From Streptomyces chryseus (lineage in GTDB: Bacteria; Actinomycetota; Actinomycetes; Streptomycetales; Streptomycetaceae), in contig NZ_BMVO01000001.1 in assembly GCF_014650755.1 (NCBI RefSeq), positions 558,001-622,000 of the forward strand: DNA of 64,000 bases. The letters are read 5' to 3'. Each line of letters starts with the position of its first letter. Positions within the stretch are counted from its first letter, which is position 1. The notes under the pieces are model-generated. The model worked only from the letters and a program-made list of their open reading frames with translations, was not told the origin of the DNA and searched no databases. Shown in pieces: positions 1-7,852 of this stretch. The translations under genes and the position numbers were made by a program.

Positions 1-1048
1 CCGGGATGTTGTCGACGACGCGGCGGCGCATCTTCTGCACGTCGGGGACGAAGTTCTCGCGTTCGGCGGCCTGCCACACGAGGGGCGACACCGCCTCGAC
101 GTACGCCTCGCCCAGCGCCAGGTCGCCGGCGACCGCCCGCGCCTTCAGCAGCGCCTGGAACTCCCACGTCTTGGCCCACCGCTGGTAGTACGCGAGGTGG
201 CTGGAGAGCGTCCGTACCAGCGGCCCGTTGCGGCCCTCGGGGCGCAGGTTCGCGTCGACCGGCCAGATCGTGCCCTCGATGTTCGTCTCGGAGCAGACGC
301 GCATGAGGTGCGAGGCCAGGCGGGTCGCGGCGCGCAGGGCCTTGTCCTCGTCGGCGCCGCGCGGCCCCTCGGCCGCCTCCGCCACGAAGATCACGTCCAC
401 GTCGGAGACGTAGTTCAGCTCGTGACCGCCGCACTTGCCCATCGCGACGACCGCGAGCCGGCACATCGCCGCGTCCTCGGGGGCGGCGGCACGGGCGATG
501 GCCAGCGCCGCCCGCAGGGTCGCCGTCGCCAGGTCGGCCAGCTCGGCGGCGGTCTGCGCGACCCCGGTCGTGCCGCACACGTCGCGCGCGGCGATCGACA
601 GCAGGCAGCGCCGGTACGCGACCCGCAGCGACACGGGGTCCGAGGCGCCGGCGAGGCCCCGCTCGAAGTCGGCGACGCCGGGGTGCAGGTCCGCCGCCTC
701 GTACGTGACCAGCGCGTGCCAGTCGCGCGGGTGCCGCGCCAGGTGGTCGCCGAGCGCCTCCGACGCGCCGAGCACGCCGAGCAGCCGGTCCCGCATGGGC
801 TTGGCGGTGACGAGGGTGTCGAGGAGGACCCGCAGCTCGGCCGGGTCCTGGGCCTCCGCGAGCCGTACGAGCCCGAGGAGCGCCAGGTCGGGATCGGCGG
901 TCGCGCCGAGCGCGTCGAGGAGCACCGGGTCGCCCCGCACGGCGGTCAGCTCGGGTGCGTCCAGCAGCCGCTCGGCGGCGGACGGATCGGTGAAACCGTG
1001 CCGCAGCAGCCTCGTGAAGGTACTGCTCCTGCGCCCCGGCGCCGACAT
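1..1048 (-). CDS. glnE: Bifunctional glutamine synthetase adenylyltransferase/deadenylyltransferase, N-terminal part
   Basis: GlnE attaches AMP to, and removes it from, the tyrosine of type I glutamine synthetase, so it tunes nitrogen assimilation in the cytoplasm. The gene starts at an ATG at 1048 (minus strand) after a GGGAGG ribosome site and runs off the left edge; 349 codons are visible of a protein that is normally about 1,000 residues. The visible part includes the family hallmark of the first nucleotidyltransferase domain, MGKCGGHELNYVSDVDVIF (around residue 207), with the metal-binding Asp pair, followed by the conserved stretch EGTIWPVDANLRPEGRNGPL. The C-terminal, opposing activity lies outside the window. 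A GlnA-like gene sits 4 kb away but lacks the target tyrosine, so the real substrate is probably encoded elsewhere. Identification is firm. Confidence 0.96.
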   Translation of the reverse strand, partial: MSAPGRRSSTFTRLLRHGFTDPSAAERLLDAPELTAVRGDPVLLDALGATADPDLALLGLVRLAEAQDPAELRVLLDTLVTAKPMRDRLLGVLGASEALGDHLARHPRDWHALVTYEAADLHPGVADFERGLAGASDPVSLRVAYRRCLLSIAARDVCGTTGVAQTAAELADLATATLRAALAIARAAAPEDAAMCRLAVVAMGKCGGHELNYVSDVDVIFVAEAAEGPRGADEDKALRAATRLASHLMRVCSETNIEGTIWPVDANLRPEGRNGPLVRTLSSHLAYYQRWAKTWEFQALLKARAVAGDLALGEAYVEAVSPLVWQAAERENFVPDVQKMRRRVVDNIP

Positions 1049-1371
1049 TCTGCCTCCCGCTCCGGCCGTCCCACGGTCCGTACGACCGTCCGGTCAAGGT
1101 CCGGCTCACGAGCCTATCGGCAGGAGCCCGGGGGCGGCCCGCGGCCCGGCGCGGCGGCCGCCGGCCGGGCCGTGGCCAGGGCCGTGAGGGAGCGGGGCTG
1201 TGACGGAGAAGGCCAGTGAGATCCGCAACATCAGCGGTTCCCGGCGCGGGTGAACCGGGCGGCACGTGAAACCCTCTTCACTTCTGCTCCACAGTCTGCG
1301 CGATGATCAGCGCCGTCCTGGGCGCACCCCATCCCGTACCAGCACCACCGCACACCGAAAGCACGTTTCCT

Positions 1372-3579
1372 ATGCCGCCCAGGGCCCTCAGTACGTTCCG
1401 CCTGCCGCGCCGCGCTCTGCCCAGCGTCGTCCTCGCGACGCTGCTGCTGACGGTGACGGGCATCCAGCTCGCCCGTCCCGCCGTCCCCCTCGCGGCCCCC
1501 GCGACCGAGGCGGCCAGGACGGTGACGGGCGACCCGGCGGGCAGGGCCGAGCGGGACGGCGGAGCCGGGAGGGCCGAGCCGGTGCGCGCCGCCGGTGAGT
1601 CCGTGATGCAGATCGTCTCCCACCCGGACGACGACCTGTTCTTCATGAACCCCGACCTCAGCCAGTCGGTGCGCACCGGCCACAGCCTGACCTCGGTCTA
1701 CCTGACGGCGGGCGAGGCGGACGGCGTCAACTCCTTCCGCGGCGGCGCGAACGAGGGCGTCCCGCTCCCCGCCCCCGACAAGGTGCGGTACGCCGAGGCC
1801 CGGCAGAACGGCATACGCGCCGCGTACGCCGAGATGGCCACCGGCGACCGCACCAGCCCCTGGCAGCGCTCGGCGATCCGTACCGACGGCGGCGGCTGGG
1901 CGGAGCTGAACACGCTGAAGGCGCGCCCCGAGGTGAGCCTGGTCTGGGTGCAGCTGCACGAGGCGGGCGCCAGCGCGGCGGACCGGCCGCGCAGCCTGCA
2001 CGGGCTGTGGGACGGCCGGGTGGAGACCCTGGAGTCGGAGCTGTCCTCGGGCACCCCGGTCCAGGAGGACTTCGCGTACACCAGGGACCAGGTGGTGCGC
2101 ACGATCACCGGACTGCTGCAGCGCTTCCAGCCGACGCACGTGCGGATGCTCGACCCGACGAACGGCCGCGAGGCCACGGCGCGCATGCTGCCCGACCACC
2201 AGGACCACATGTACGGGGCCCGGTTCGCCCAGCTGGCGCTCACCGAGTACGCCAGGAGCGGCGGCCACCCGCACTTCACCGTCCAGAACTACCTGGGCTA
2301 CCTCAACGGCAGCCTGCCGCACGTGCTGGGTCCGGACGCCGTGCGGGAGAAGCTGCACACGCTGAAGACGTACGCCTGGACCGACTACCCGGCCAACTAC
2401 TGCGACGCGGAGGCCGGCTGCGGCGACCGCAAGGTGGCGGGACGGCCGACGGGCCCCGGCTGGGTGTACGGCATACGCCACTCGCGCAACACCAGCACCT
2501 CCTGGCTCCAGAGCGGAGCACGCGAGGGCGAGCTGTGGGCGTTCTCCGTACTGGACACCCGCCTCGCGGTCTGGCACCGCGCGCCGGGCGCCGGGGCCGG
2601 CTCCCAGCCGGCCTGGACCGGTCCGGCGCTGCTCGGCGGGACCGGCCTGGACAGCGGCGTCACCTCGGCCAAGCTGCCCGACGGCCGCATCGCCCTCTTC
2701 GGCACCCGCACCGCGTTCGACGGGCCGGCCGGCTACCGCCGGGACGTCGTCACCGCCGTGCAGAGCGCCGTGGGCGGGTCCTTCGGCCCCTGGCAGTCCC
2801 TGGGCATGCCGCACGCGGCGCACGCGCCGGGCTCGCTGGACATCAGCGCCCCGGCGGTGACGGTGGACCGCGAGGGCCGCGCGACGGTGTACCTGCGCGA
2901 CGGCGGGCACGGCCTCAGCTCCCGCGCGCAGCTGTCCGGCGGCGGCTGGGCCCCCTGGCAGGCGCTGGGCGGCCGACAGGTGTTCGGCGACCCGACGGCC
3001 GCCGTCGACAGCGGAGGACGCGGTTACGTCTTCGCCCAGACCCTCACCTCGACCGTCGTGTGGACCCAGGACGCCCCCGGCGCCCCGCTGCGCGGGCCGG
3101 TGCCCGCGGCCCTGCCCTCGACACCGCTGCCGCCCACTGTCCTGGAGGACGGTGACGGCGTACGCCTGTACTTCCGCGAGCCCGGCTCCGGCGAAGTGCG
3201 CGCCGTCCGCTTCGCCGCCGGTTCCTCCGCCGGCGCCGTCCCGGCGGCGGCCCCGGCCGGCGCGGTCGCCGACCTGGGCGGCCGGGCGGGCCACGGCGCG
3301 GTGAGCGCCGCGGGCGGCCTGCTGGCGGCGCGGGACGGCTCGGGCCGCCTCGGCACGGCCGAGCTCCCGGCGCCGGGGACCGGCGCGGCGCCCCGGTGGG
3401 CCCGGGGCGGCTTCCTCTTCGGCGGCGCCCCCGCAGCCACGACGGACGCGGCGGGCCGCCCCTCCGTCGCGGCGGTGGCGCTCGACGGCCGCCTGCACTG
3501 GAGCGACGGCGGGACCGCCGCCTGGCAGCCGGTCGGCCCGGCGCCGGTCACGACGAGGCCCGCGCCGCCCGTCCGCTGA
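1372..3579 (+). CDS. Secreted PIG-L family deacetylase with C-terminal propeller-like domain
   Basis: Likely an exported zinc-dependent deacetylase of the PIG-L/LmbE fold, a family that removes acetyl groups from N-acetylglucosamine-type substrates; the substrate here is unknown. The chosen ATG at 1372 begins a signal peptide (PRRALPSVVLATLLLTVTG, then an Ala/Pro-rich stretch). An in-frame ATG at 1303 would give 23 extra residues ahead of the signal and is less likely. The metal motif HPDDD is at residues 84-88, and a later DHQDHMYGARFA segment fits the second metal/catalytic histidine region. From about residue 375 to the end the protein consists of repeats rich in Gly/Trp (GSFGPWQSLG, GGWAPWQALG) typical of a sialidase- or PLL-like beta-propeller that may bind glycans. 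It is 735 residues, transcribed away from glnE. Fold assignment good, substrate unknown. Confidence 0.85.
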   Translation: MPPRALSTFRLPRRALPSVVLATLLLTVTGIQLARPAVPLAAPATEAARTVTGDPAGRAERDGGAGRAEPVRAAGESVMQIVSHPDDDLFFMNPDLSQSVRTGHSLTSVYLTAGEADGVNSFRGGANEGVPLPAPDKVRYAEARQNGIRAAYAEMATGDRTSPWQRSAIRTDGGGWAELNTLKARPEVSLVWVQLHEAGASAADRPRSLHGLWDGRVETLESELSSGTPVQEDFAYTRDQVVRTITGLLQRFQPTHVRMLDPTNGREATARMLPDHQDHMYGARFAQLALTEYARSGGHPHFTVQNYLGYLNGSLPHVLGPDAVREKLHTLKTYAWTDYPANYCDAEAGCGDRKVAGRPTGPGWVYGIRHSRNTSTSWLQSGAREGELWAFSVLDTRLAVWHRAPGAGAGSQPAWTGPALLGGTGLDSGVTSAKLPDGRIALFGTRTAFDGPAGYRRDVVTAVQSAVGGSFGPWQSLGMPHAAHAPGSLDISAPAVTVDREGRATVYLRDGGHGLSSRAQLSGGGWAPWQALGGRQVFGDPTAAVDSGGRGYVFAQTLTSTVVWTQDAPGAPLRGPVPAALPSTPLPPTVLEDGDGVRLYFREPGSGEVRAVRFAAGSSAGAVPAAAPAGAVADLGGRAGHGAVSAAGGLLAARDGSGRLGTAELPAPGTGAAPRWARGGFLFGGAPAATTDAAGRPSVAAVALDGRLHWSDGGTAAWQPVGPAPVTTRPAPPVR

Positions 3580-3596
3580 GTTTCGCTTCCGCGCGC

Positions 3597-3634
3597 GGTC
3601 TGTCTTCCTGAGAGGTGGGGAAGGAAGACGGACC
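3597..3634 (+). terminator. Hairpin after the PIG-L gene
   Basis: GGTCTGTCTTCCT (3597-3609) pairs with AGGAAGACGGACC (3622-3634) over 13 positions with one G-T wobble and a 12-base loop. There is no T-run, which is usual for Streptomyces terminators. It also lies just before the ribosome site of the next gene. Confidence 0.55.
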
Positions 3635-3655
3635 CGCGAACGAGAGGGAGGCGAC

Positions 3656-4183
3656 ATGGACGAGCAGAGCGACAAGGACACCCCGCGACCTCGCACGGAC
3701 CTGGACAGCCGTTACAGCGAGCAGAACGCGAGCGCCACCCCGTGGTCCGAGGCGGTGCCGCGCCTGGAATCGGCCGAGCTGTTCTGGCTGACGACCGTAC
3801 GCCCGGACGGCCGCCCCCACGTCACCCCGCTGCTGGCTGTCTGGCAGGACGACGCCCTGCACTTCTGCACGGGCCCGGCGGAGCGCAAGGCGAAGAACCT
3901 CGCGGGCAACCCGCACGTCGTCCTCACCACGGGCGCCAACACCCTGCACGAGGGCTTCGACCTCGTGGTCGAGGGCCGGGCGGTACGGGAGAGCGACGAG
4001 CCGCGGCTGCGGCGCCTGGCCGCGGCGTACGAGGCGAAGTACGGCCCCCAGTGGCACTTCGACGTGCGGGACGGGGCGTTCTACGGCGAGGGCGACCGGG
4101 CGGTGGTGTTCCGCGTGGCGCCCGTGGCGGCGTTCGGCTTCGGCAAGGACGTCTACAGCCAGACCCGCTGGCTGTTCGGCTGA
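3656..4183 (+). CDS. Pyridoxamine 5'-phosphate oxidase-fold (flavin/F420-binding) protein
   Basis: A 175-residue single-domain protein of the split beta-barrel PPOX-like class, whose members bind FMN, F420 or heme and carry out small-molecule redox reactions. The family core is visible: FWLTTVRPDGRPHVTPLLAVW (about residues 41-61) for the first strands and cofactor loop, HFCTGPAERKAKNLAGNPHV for the phosphate-binding region, and the closing strand VVFRVAPVAAFGF. No transmembrane segment or signal is seen. The ATG at 3656 is preceded by a GAGAGGGAGG ribosome site. It faces a methyltransferase gene convergently across a strong hairpin. The cofactor and substrate cannot be read from the sequence; F420-dependent members are common in this genus, which is an inference only. 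Confidence 0.85.
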   Translation: MDEQSDKDTPRPRTDLDSRYSEQNASATPWSEAVPRLESAELFWLTTVRPDGRPHVTPLLAVWQDDALHFCTGPAERKAKNLAGNPHVVLTTGANTLHEGFDLVVEGRAVRESDEPRLRRLAAAYEAKYGPQWHFDVRDGAFYGEGDRAVVFRVAPVAAFGFGKDVYSQTRWLFG

Positions 4184-4186
4184 CGG

Positions 4187-4219
4187 CCCGTCCCCGGACC
4201 GGGCGTCCGGGCGGACGGG
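4187..4219. terminator. Bidirectional terminator between convergent genes
   Basis: CCCGTCC plus CCGGAC (4187-4199) pairs with GTCCGG and GGACGGG (4205-4210, 4213-4219), with a 5-base loop and a 2-base bulge. It fills the gap between the stop of the PPOX gene and the stop of the opposing methyltransferase gene. Confidence 0.65.
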
Positions 4220-4954
4220 TCAGGGGGTGGCCCGCAGCACCAGCGTGAGGAAGCCGAAGCAGGCGCGGTACCCGTGCAGCCAGTCGGACCTGTGCCGGTC
4301 CGACGCCGCCAGTGCCTCCCGGCTGTCGGGGTCGCCGGGGTGGTCGAGGGCCCACTCGGCGAGGGCTCCCGTCCAGTGCCACTCGTAGTCGTCCAGCTCC
4401 TCGCGGGTGCTGATGTGCCCGAACACCGGCGTCCACCCTTCGGCGGTCACCCGGTCCACGGTGGTGGCGAGATCGTCGTACTCCCCGAGCATGTCCCGGG
4501 CTCCCGCGCTCGGCTCGGCCGCCCAGTAGGCGTCGCCGACGAGCACCCGCCCGCCCGGAGCCAGGTGGCGGCGGGCCGCCGCCAGCGTGCCCGTCAGCCC
4601 GCCGAAGGCGTGCGCGGCTCCCACGCTCACCACGACGTCGAAGCCCTCCTCGGACACGAACGCCCCGGCGTCCTGCTCCCGCAGGACCAGCCGCTCTCCC
4701 ACCCCGCGCTCCCCGGCCCGCCTCATCGCCCCGGCCAGCGCGTCCGCCGCTGTGTCGACTCCGACGGCCGTGGCCCCCGGATGCGCCTCCAGGGCCCGCA
4801 GGAGCCACTCGGCCTGCCCGCACCCGAGGTCGAGCAGCCGCTCGTCCCCGCTGACGACGGCCCGCTCGAGGAGGCGGCGTACGGACGTGTCGTCGAGCGG
4901 GGCGGCCACGGGGTGCCGGGCATGGGCCAGCAGCGAGATCTTCGATCGTTCCAT
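4220..4954 (-). CDS. SAM-dependent class I methyltransferase
   Basis: A 244-residue cytoplasmic methyltransferase of unknown substrate. The Rossmann-fold SAM motif I is LLDLGCGQAEWLLRAL (about residues 40-55), the acidic residue ending strand 2 is in AVGVDTAADAL, and a post-motif VVVSVGAAHAFGG with LAPGGRVLVGDAYW gives the usual strands 4 and 5. The C-terminal half, with many Trp and Asp residues, probably shapes the substrate site. The ATG at 4954 is the only good start, although its ribosome site is weak. The gene lies downstream of the GlnA-like gene on the same strand, separated by a terminator-like hairpin, so it is probably transcribed on its own. Confidence 0.82.
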   Translation of the reverse strand: MERSKISLLAHARHPVAAPLDDTSVRRLLERAVVSGDERLLDLGCGQAEWLLRALEAHPGATAVGVDTAADALAGAMRRAGERGVGERLVLREQDAGAFVSEEGFDVVVSVGAAHAFGGLTGTLAAARRHLAPGGRVLVGDAYWAAEPSAGARDMLGEYDDLATTVDRVTAEGWTPVFGHISTREELDDYEWHWTGALAEWALDHPGDPDSREALAASDRHRSDWLHGYRACFGFLTLVLRATP

Positions 4955-5006
4955 CCGCGCACGCTCTCACCCCGCCCCGGCCCGCCGCACCTGCTTTCCA
5001 CCCGAA

Positions 5007-5049
5007 ACGGCCCCGGGGCCGGCAGCGTCCGCCACCGGCCCCGGGCCGT
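5007..5049 (-). terminator. Terminator of the GlnA-like gene
   Basis: ACGGCCCCGGGGCCGG (5007-5022) pairs with CCGGCCCCGGGCCGT (5035-5049) with a single bulged base and a 12-base loop. It lies 13 bases past the GlnA-like stop codon, and on the minus strand it is followed by TTTCGG. Confidence 0.65.
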
Positions 5050-5061
5050 CCCGACCCTCCG

Positions 5062-6423
5062 CTACAGCACCGGCAGATTCTTCCGCAGCTCGAAGGCGGT
5101 GACCTCGGAGCGGTACTCCTCCCACTCCTGCTTCTTGTTGCGCAGGAAGAAGTCGAAGACGTGCTCGCCCAGCGTCTCGGCGACCAGTTCGCTGCGTTCC
5201 ATCAGGGCGATGGCCTCGCCGAGGTTCTGCGGCAGGGGCTCGATGCCCATCGCGCGGCGCTCGGCGTCGGACAGGGCCCAGACGTCGTCGTCGGCGCCCG
5301 GCGGGAGCTCGTAGCCCTCCTCGATGCCCTTGAGGCCGGCGGCGAGCAGGACGGCGTACGTCAGGTACGGGTTCGCGCCGGAGTCGATCGAGCGGACCTC
5401 GACGCGCGCCGAGCCGGTCTTGCCCGGCTTGTACATGGGGACGCGGATCAGCGCGGAGCGGTTGTTGTGGCCCCAGCAGATGTACGAGGGCGCCTCACCG
5501 CCGGAGCCGGCCGTGCGGGTGGAGCCGCCCCAGATGCGCTTGTAGGAGTTCACCCACTGGTTGGTGACGGCGGAGATCTCCGCGGCGTGCTTGAGGAGGC
5601 CCGCGATGAAGGACCGGCCGACCTTGGAGAGCTGGTACTCGGAGCCCGACTCGTAGAAGGCGTTCCGGTCGCCCTCGAAGAGGGAGAGGTGGGTGTGCAT
5701 GCCGGAGCCGGGGAACTCCGAGAACGGCTTCGGCATGAAGGTGGCCTGGACGCCCTGCTCCAGCGCGACCTGCTTCATGACCAGGCGGAACGTCATGATG
5801 TTGTCGGCCGTCGAGAGCGCGTCGGCGTATCGCAGGTCGATCTCCTGCTGGCCGGGGGCGCCCTCGTGGTGGCTGAACTCCACCGAGATGCCCATGGACT
5901 CCAGCATGGTGATCGCCTGGCGGCGGAAGTCCATGCCGACGTTCTGCGGGGTGTGGTCGAAGTAGCCCGAGTTGTCGGCGGGGGTCGGCCGGGTGCCGTC
6001 GAGGGGCTTGTTCTTCAGCAGGAAGAACTCGATCTCGGGGTGGGTGTAGAAGGTGAAGCCCAGGTCCGAGGTCTTGGCGAGGATGCGCTTCAGTACGTAC
6101 CGGGGGTCCGCGAAGGACGGCGAGCCGTCGGGCATCAGGATGTCGCAGAACATCCGGGCCGTGCCCGGGGCCTCGGCCCGCCACGGAAGGATCTGGAAGG
6201 TGCTCGGGTCCGGCTTGGCGATCATGTCGGACTCGTACACGCGGGCGAAGCCCTCGATCGCGGAGCCGTCGAAGCCGATGCCCTCGTCGAACGCCTGCTC
6301 CAGCTCTGCCGGGGCCACCGCGACCGACTTCAGGAAGCCGAGCACGTCGGTGAACCACAGGCGCACGAACCGGATGTCGCGCTCCTCGAGCGTACGGAGC
6401 ACGAATTCCTGCTGCTTATCCAT
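5062..6423 (-). CDS. glnA2: Glutamine synthetase-family ligase (type I, GlnA2-like)
   Basis: A 453-residue member of the type I glutamine synthetase family: ATP-dependent ligation of an amine to the gamma-carboxyl of glutamate in the cytoplasm. Conserved ligand regions are present, for example ARMFCDILMPDGSPSF, PEIEFFLL, SGMHTHLSLF, and the C-terminal SARVEVRSIDSGANPYL. The length fits the alpha subtype. The position that carries the adenylylated Tyr in GlnE-regulated enzymes falls in DDDVWALSDAERR, where a Trp is seen, so GlnE control is unlikely. In S. coelicolor several GlnA paralogs act on polyamines or ethanolamine rather than ammonia, and GlnA2 has been linked to gamma-glutamylation of polyamines; the symbol is assigned by resemblance and memory. 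True glutamine synthesis remains possible. Confidence 0.88.
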   Translation of the reverse strand: MDKQQEFVLRTLEERDIRFVRLWFTDVLGFLKSVAVAPAELEQAFDEGIGFDGSAIEGFARVYESDMIAKPDPSTFQILPWRAEAPGTARMFCDILMPDGSPSFADPRYVLKRILAKTSDLGFTFYTHPEIEFFLLKNKPLDGTRPTPADNSGYFDHTPQNVGMDFRRQAITMLESMGISVEFSHHEGAPGQQEIDLRYADALSTADNIMTFRLVMKQVALEQGVQATFMPKPFSEFPGSGMHTHLSLFEGDRNAFYESGSEYQLSKVGRSFIAGLLKHAAEISAVTNQWVNSYKRIWGGSTRTAGSGGEAPSYICWGHNNRSALIRVPMYKPGKTGSARVEVRSIDSGANPYLTYAVLLAAGLKGIEEGYELPPGADDDVWALSDAERRAMGIEPLPQNLGEAIALMERSELVAETLGEHVFDFFLRNKKQEWEEYRSEVTAFELRKNLPVL

Positions 6424-6718
6424 CTGGTCTTCCTACCCATCCTTGCCGGTCAAGCCGCCTGCTCCCACGCCTCGGACGCACGTCGGGGCACCCGAGCATC
6501 CCACCACACGGTTTCCAACACGTTGCGGCCCCCGTGGCCGACATCCGGCGCCGTCCGGGTGAACGCCCGTGTCCGCCGGCCCGCCGCTTCCTCCCATACT
6601 GCCCACGGCGCGCCCGGACGGACCCGTGTTCGGGCTCCGGCGGGGGAAATCTGCCACGGCCGGAGCAGACATGCCACACTCGTAGTGTCCGCCCCGCGCG
6701 CTACAGAAGATGGTGCAA

Positions 6719-7045
6719 GTGACCGCTCAGACCCATCGGACCTCCAAGGCCGACCGCTTCGACGACGACGACTTCCCCGCGTACACCATGGGCCGGGCCG
6801 CCGAGATGATCGGCACGACCCCCGCCTTCCTGCGGGCCATCGGCGAAGCACGGCTGATCACCCCGCTGCGTTCGGAGGGCGGCCACCGCCGCTACTCCCG
6901 TTACCAGCTGCGCGTGGCCGCCCGCGCCCGCGAACTGGTCGACCAGGGGACCCCCATCGACGCCGCCTGCCGCATCGTCATCCTCGAGGACCAGCTGGAA
7001 GACGCCCTGCGCATCAACGAGCGACTGCGCGAGCAAAATACCTAG
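6719..7045 (+). CDS. Small MerR-family transcriptional regulator
   Basis: A 108-residue DNA-binding protein consisting of little more than a MerR-type winged helix-turn-helix. [20 protein letters not shown] is the recognition region, [18 protein letters not shown] is the wing with the family signature GGHRRYS, and a short C-terminal coiled helix ([18 protein letters not shown]) should form the dimer. There is no metal-binding cysteine or effector domain. GTG at 6719 is preferred because AGAAG lies 9 bases upstream; an ATG at 6710 is also in frame but crowds that site. It is divergent from the GlnA-like gene across 0.3 kb and is followed by the cold-shock gene. Its target is unknown. Confidence 0.85.
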   Translation: MTAQTHRTSKADRFDDDDFPAYTMGRAAEMIGTTPAFLRAIGEARLITPLRSEGGHRRYSRYQLRVAARARELVDQGTPIDAACRIVILEDQLEDALRINERLREQNT

Positions 7046-7180
7046 TGCGGCAGCTATAGAATTTAAAGCGGCGGGCGTGGAGGGTTTATGGCGCCACGGC
7101 AGATGTGACGAAAGACCTCTGGCGAGTCCGCCGCACCGTGCTACTGTTGATCTCAGTTGCAGTTGTGGTTCCCAAACTTC

Positions 7181-7215
7181 AAGTGCTCCCGCGACTCACT
7201 GTCGCGGGCGCACTT
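7181..7215 (+). promoter_or_regulatory. Hairpin in the leader of the cold-shock gene
   Basis: AAGTGC and CCCGCGAC (7181-7195) pair with GTCGCGGG and GCACTT (7201-7215) around a TCACT loop, giving 14 pairs and one mismatch, followed by TTCGTATTTCC. It lies about 100 bases ahead of the csp start, inside an unusually long 270-base leader. It could be an attenuator, an RNA thermosensor or a stability element; the sequence alone does not decide. Confidence 0.6.
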
Positions 7216-7316
7216 TCGTATTTCCGGTGCTTTGTTCCGGACGGGGCAATCATCGCGGCAACGCGACTCGGATTCCGCACACGGCGGTCTCCGGCACTGC
7301 TCCAAAGGAGAATGAC

Positions 7317-7520
7317 ATGGCTTCTGGCACCGTGAAGTGGTTCAACGCCGAAAAGGGTTTCGGCTTCATCGAGCAGGAGGGTGGCGGCGCTGACGTCTTC
7401 GCCCACTACTCCAACATCGCCACCCAGGGCTTCCGTGAGCTTCAGGAAGGCCAGAAGGTGACCTTCGACGTCACGCAGGGCCAGAAGGGCCCGCAGGCCG
7501 AGAACATCGTTCCCGCCTGA
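7317..7520 (+). CDS. CspA-family cold-shock protein
   Basis: A 67-residue single-domain nucleic-acid chaperone that binds single-stranded RNA and DNA and melts secondary structure. The sequence begins [18 protein letters not shown], carrying RNP1 (KGFGFI), and RNP2 follows in [10 protein letters not shown]; the end [12 protein letters not shown] is typical of actinobacterial homologs. The ATG at 7317 follows an AAAGGAG ribosome site at 7304-7310. The reading frame is open upstream to 7077, but the domain and the ribosome site fix the start. It has a long structured leader and its own strong terminator, so it forms a single-gene transcript, followed 330 bases later by a DEAD-box helicase, a usual partner in RNA remodelling. 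Confidence 0.97.
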   Translation: MASGTVKWFNAEKGFGFIEQEGGGADVFAHYSNIATQGFRELQEGQKVTFDVTQGQKGPQAENIVPA

Positions 7521-7542
7521 CGCTGACGCGTACTACACGGTC

Positions 7543-7570
7543 GGGGCCCGCACCTGAGGGTGCGGGCCCC
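7543..7570 (+). terminator. Strong terminator of the cold-shock gene
   Basis: GGGGCCCGCACC (7543-7554) and GGTGCGGGCCCC (7559-7570) form a perfect 12-bp stem with a TGAG loop, 23 bases after the stop codon, followed by GTCTCGTTGCTTTG. Confidence 0.9.
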
Positions 7571-7852
7571 GTCTCGTTGCTTTGAATCGTTGCCCCGACT
7601 CGGCCGCCCCTATCGCGCGGCCGACTCCTGAGCGGTCGGCCACGATTCTCGTCGCCCCGCCCCGTCCGCGCTTTCTTCTGTGCGGACTGCAGCCACTTCG
7701 AAGCTCCCGGCACAAAGGAATTCAAACCTTTCCACCGGCTTCATTTCGGCTTTTTTAATTACCGGCTCGTTCTTGCGATTCCTTGCAACGGTCACCCGCG
7801 TGGTCACCGCTGCCCGGGATTCCTCGATACGTGCCCATCGAGGAGGGTTCAC
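7571..7852 (+). promoter_or_regulatory. AT-rich leader/promoter region of the DEAD-box helicase
   Basis: This 282-base stretch has no gene. It is markedly AT-richer than its surroundings at 7695-7790, with a small AAAGG/CCTTT hairpin at about 7704-7720, and CTTTTTTAATTA at 7750-7761. A run of six T is rare in this DNA. It may act as an attenuator or cold-responsive leader for the helicase; no promoter could be fixed by eye. Confidence 0.4.

Noticed and set aside
1..1219. Long plus-strand frames opposite glnE (for example 197-1219)
   Set aside because: They are Arg/Gly/Ala-rich mirror frames of the well-supported glnE sequence on the other strand and have no family features.
1303..1371. ATG at 1303 as start of the PIG-L gene
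   Set aside because: It would place 23 residues ahead of a canonical signal peptide and has no ribosome site.
7077..7316. An extended N-terminus for the cold-shock protein
   Set aside because: The AAAGGAG site and the universal [10 protein letters not shown] opening fix the start at 7317.
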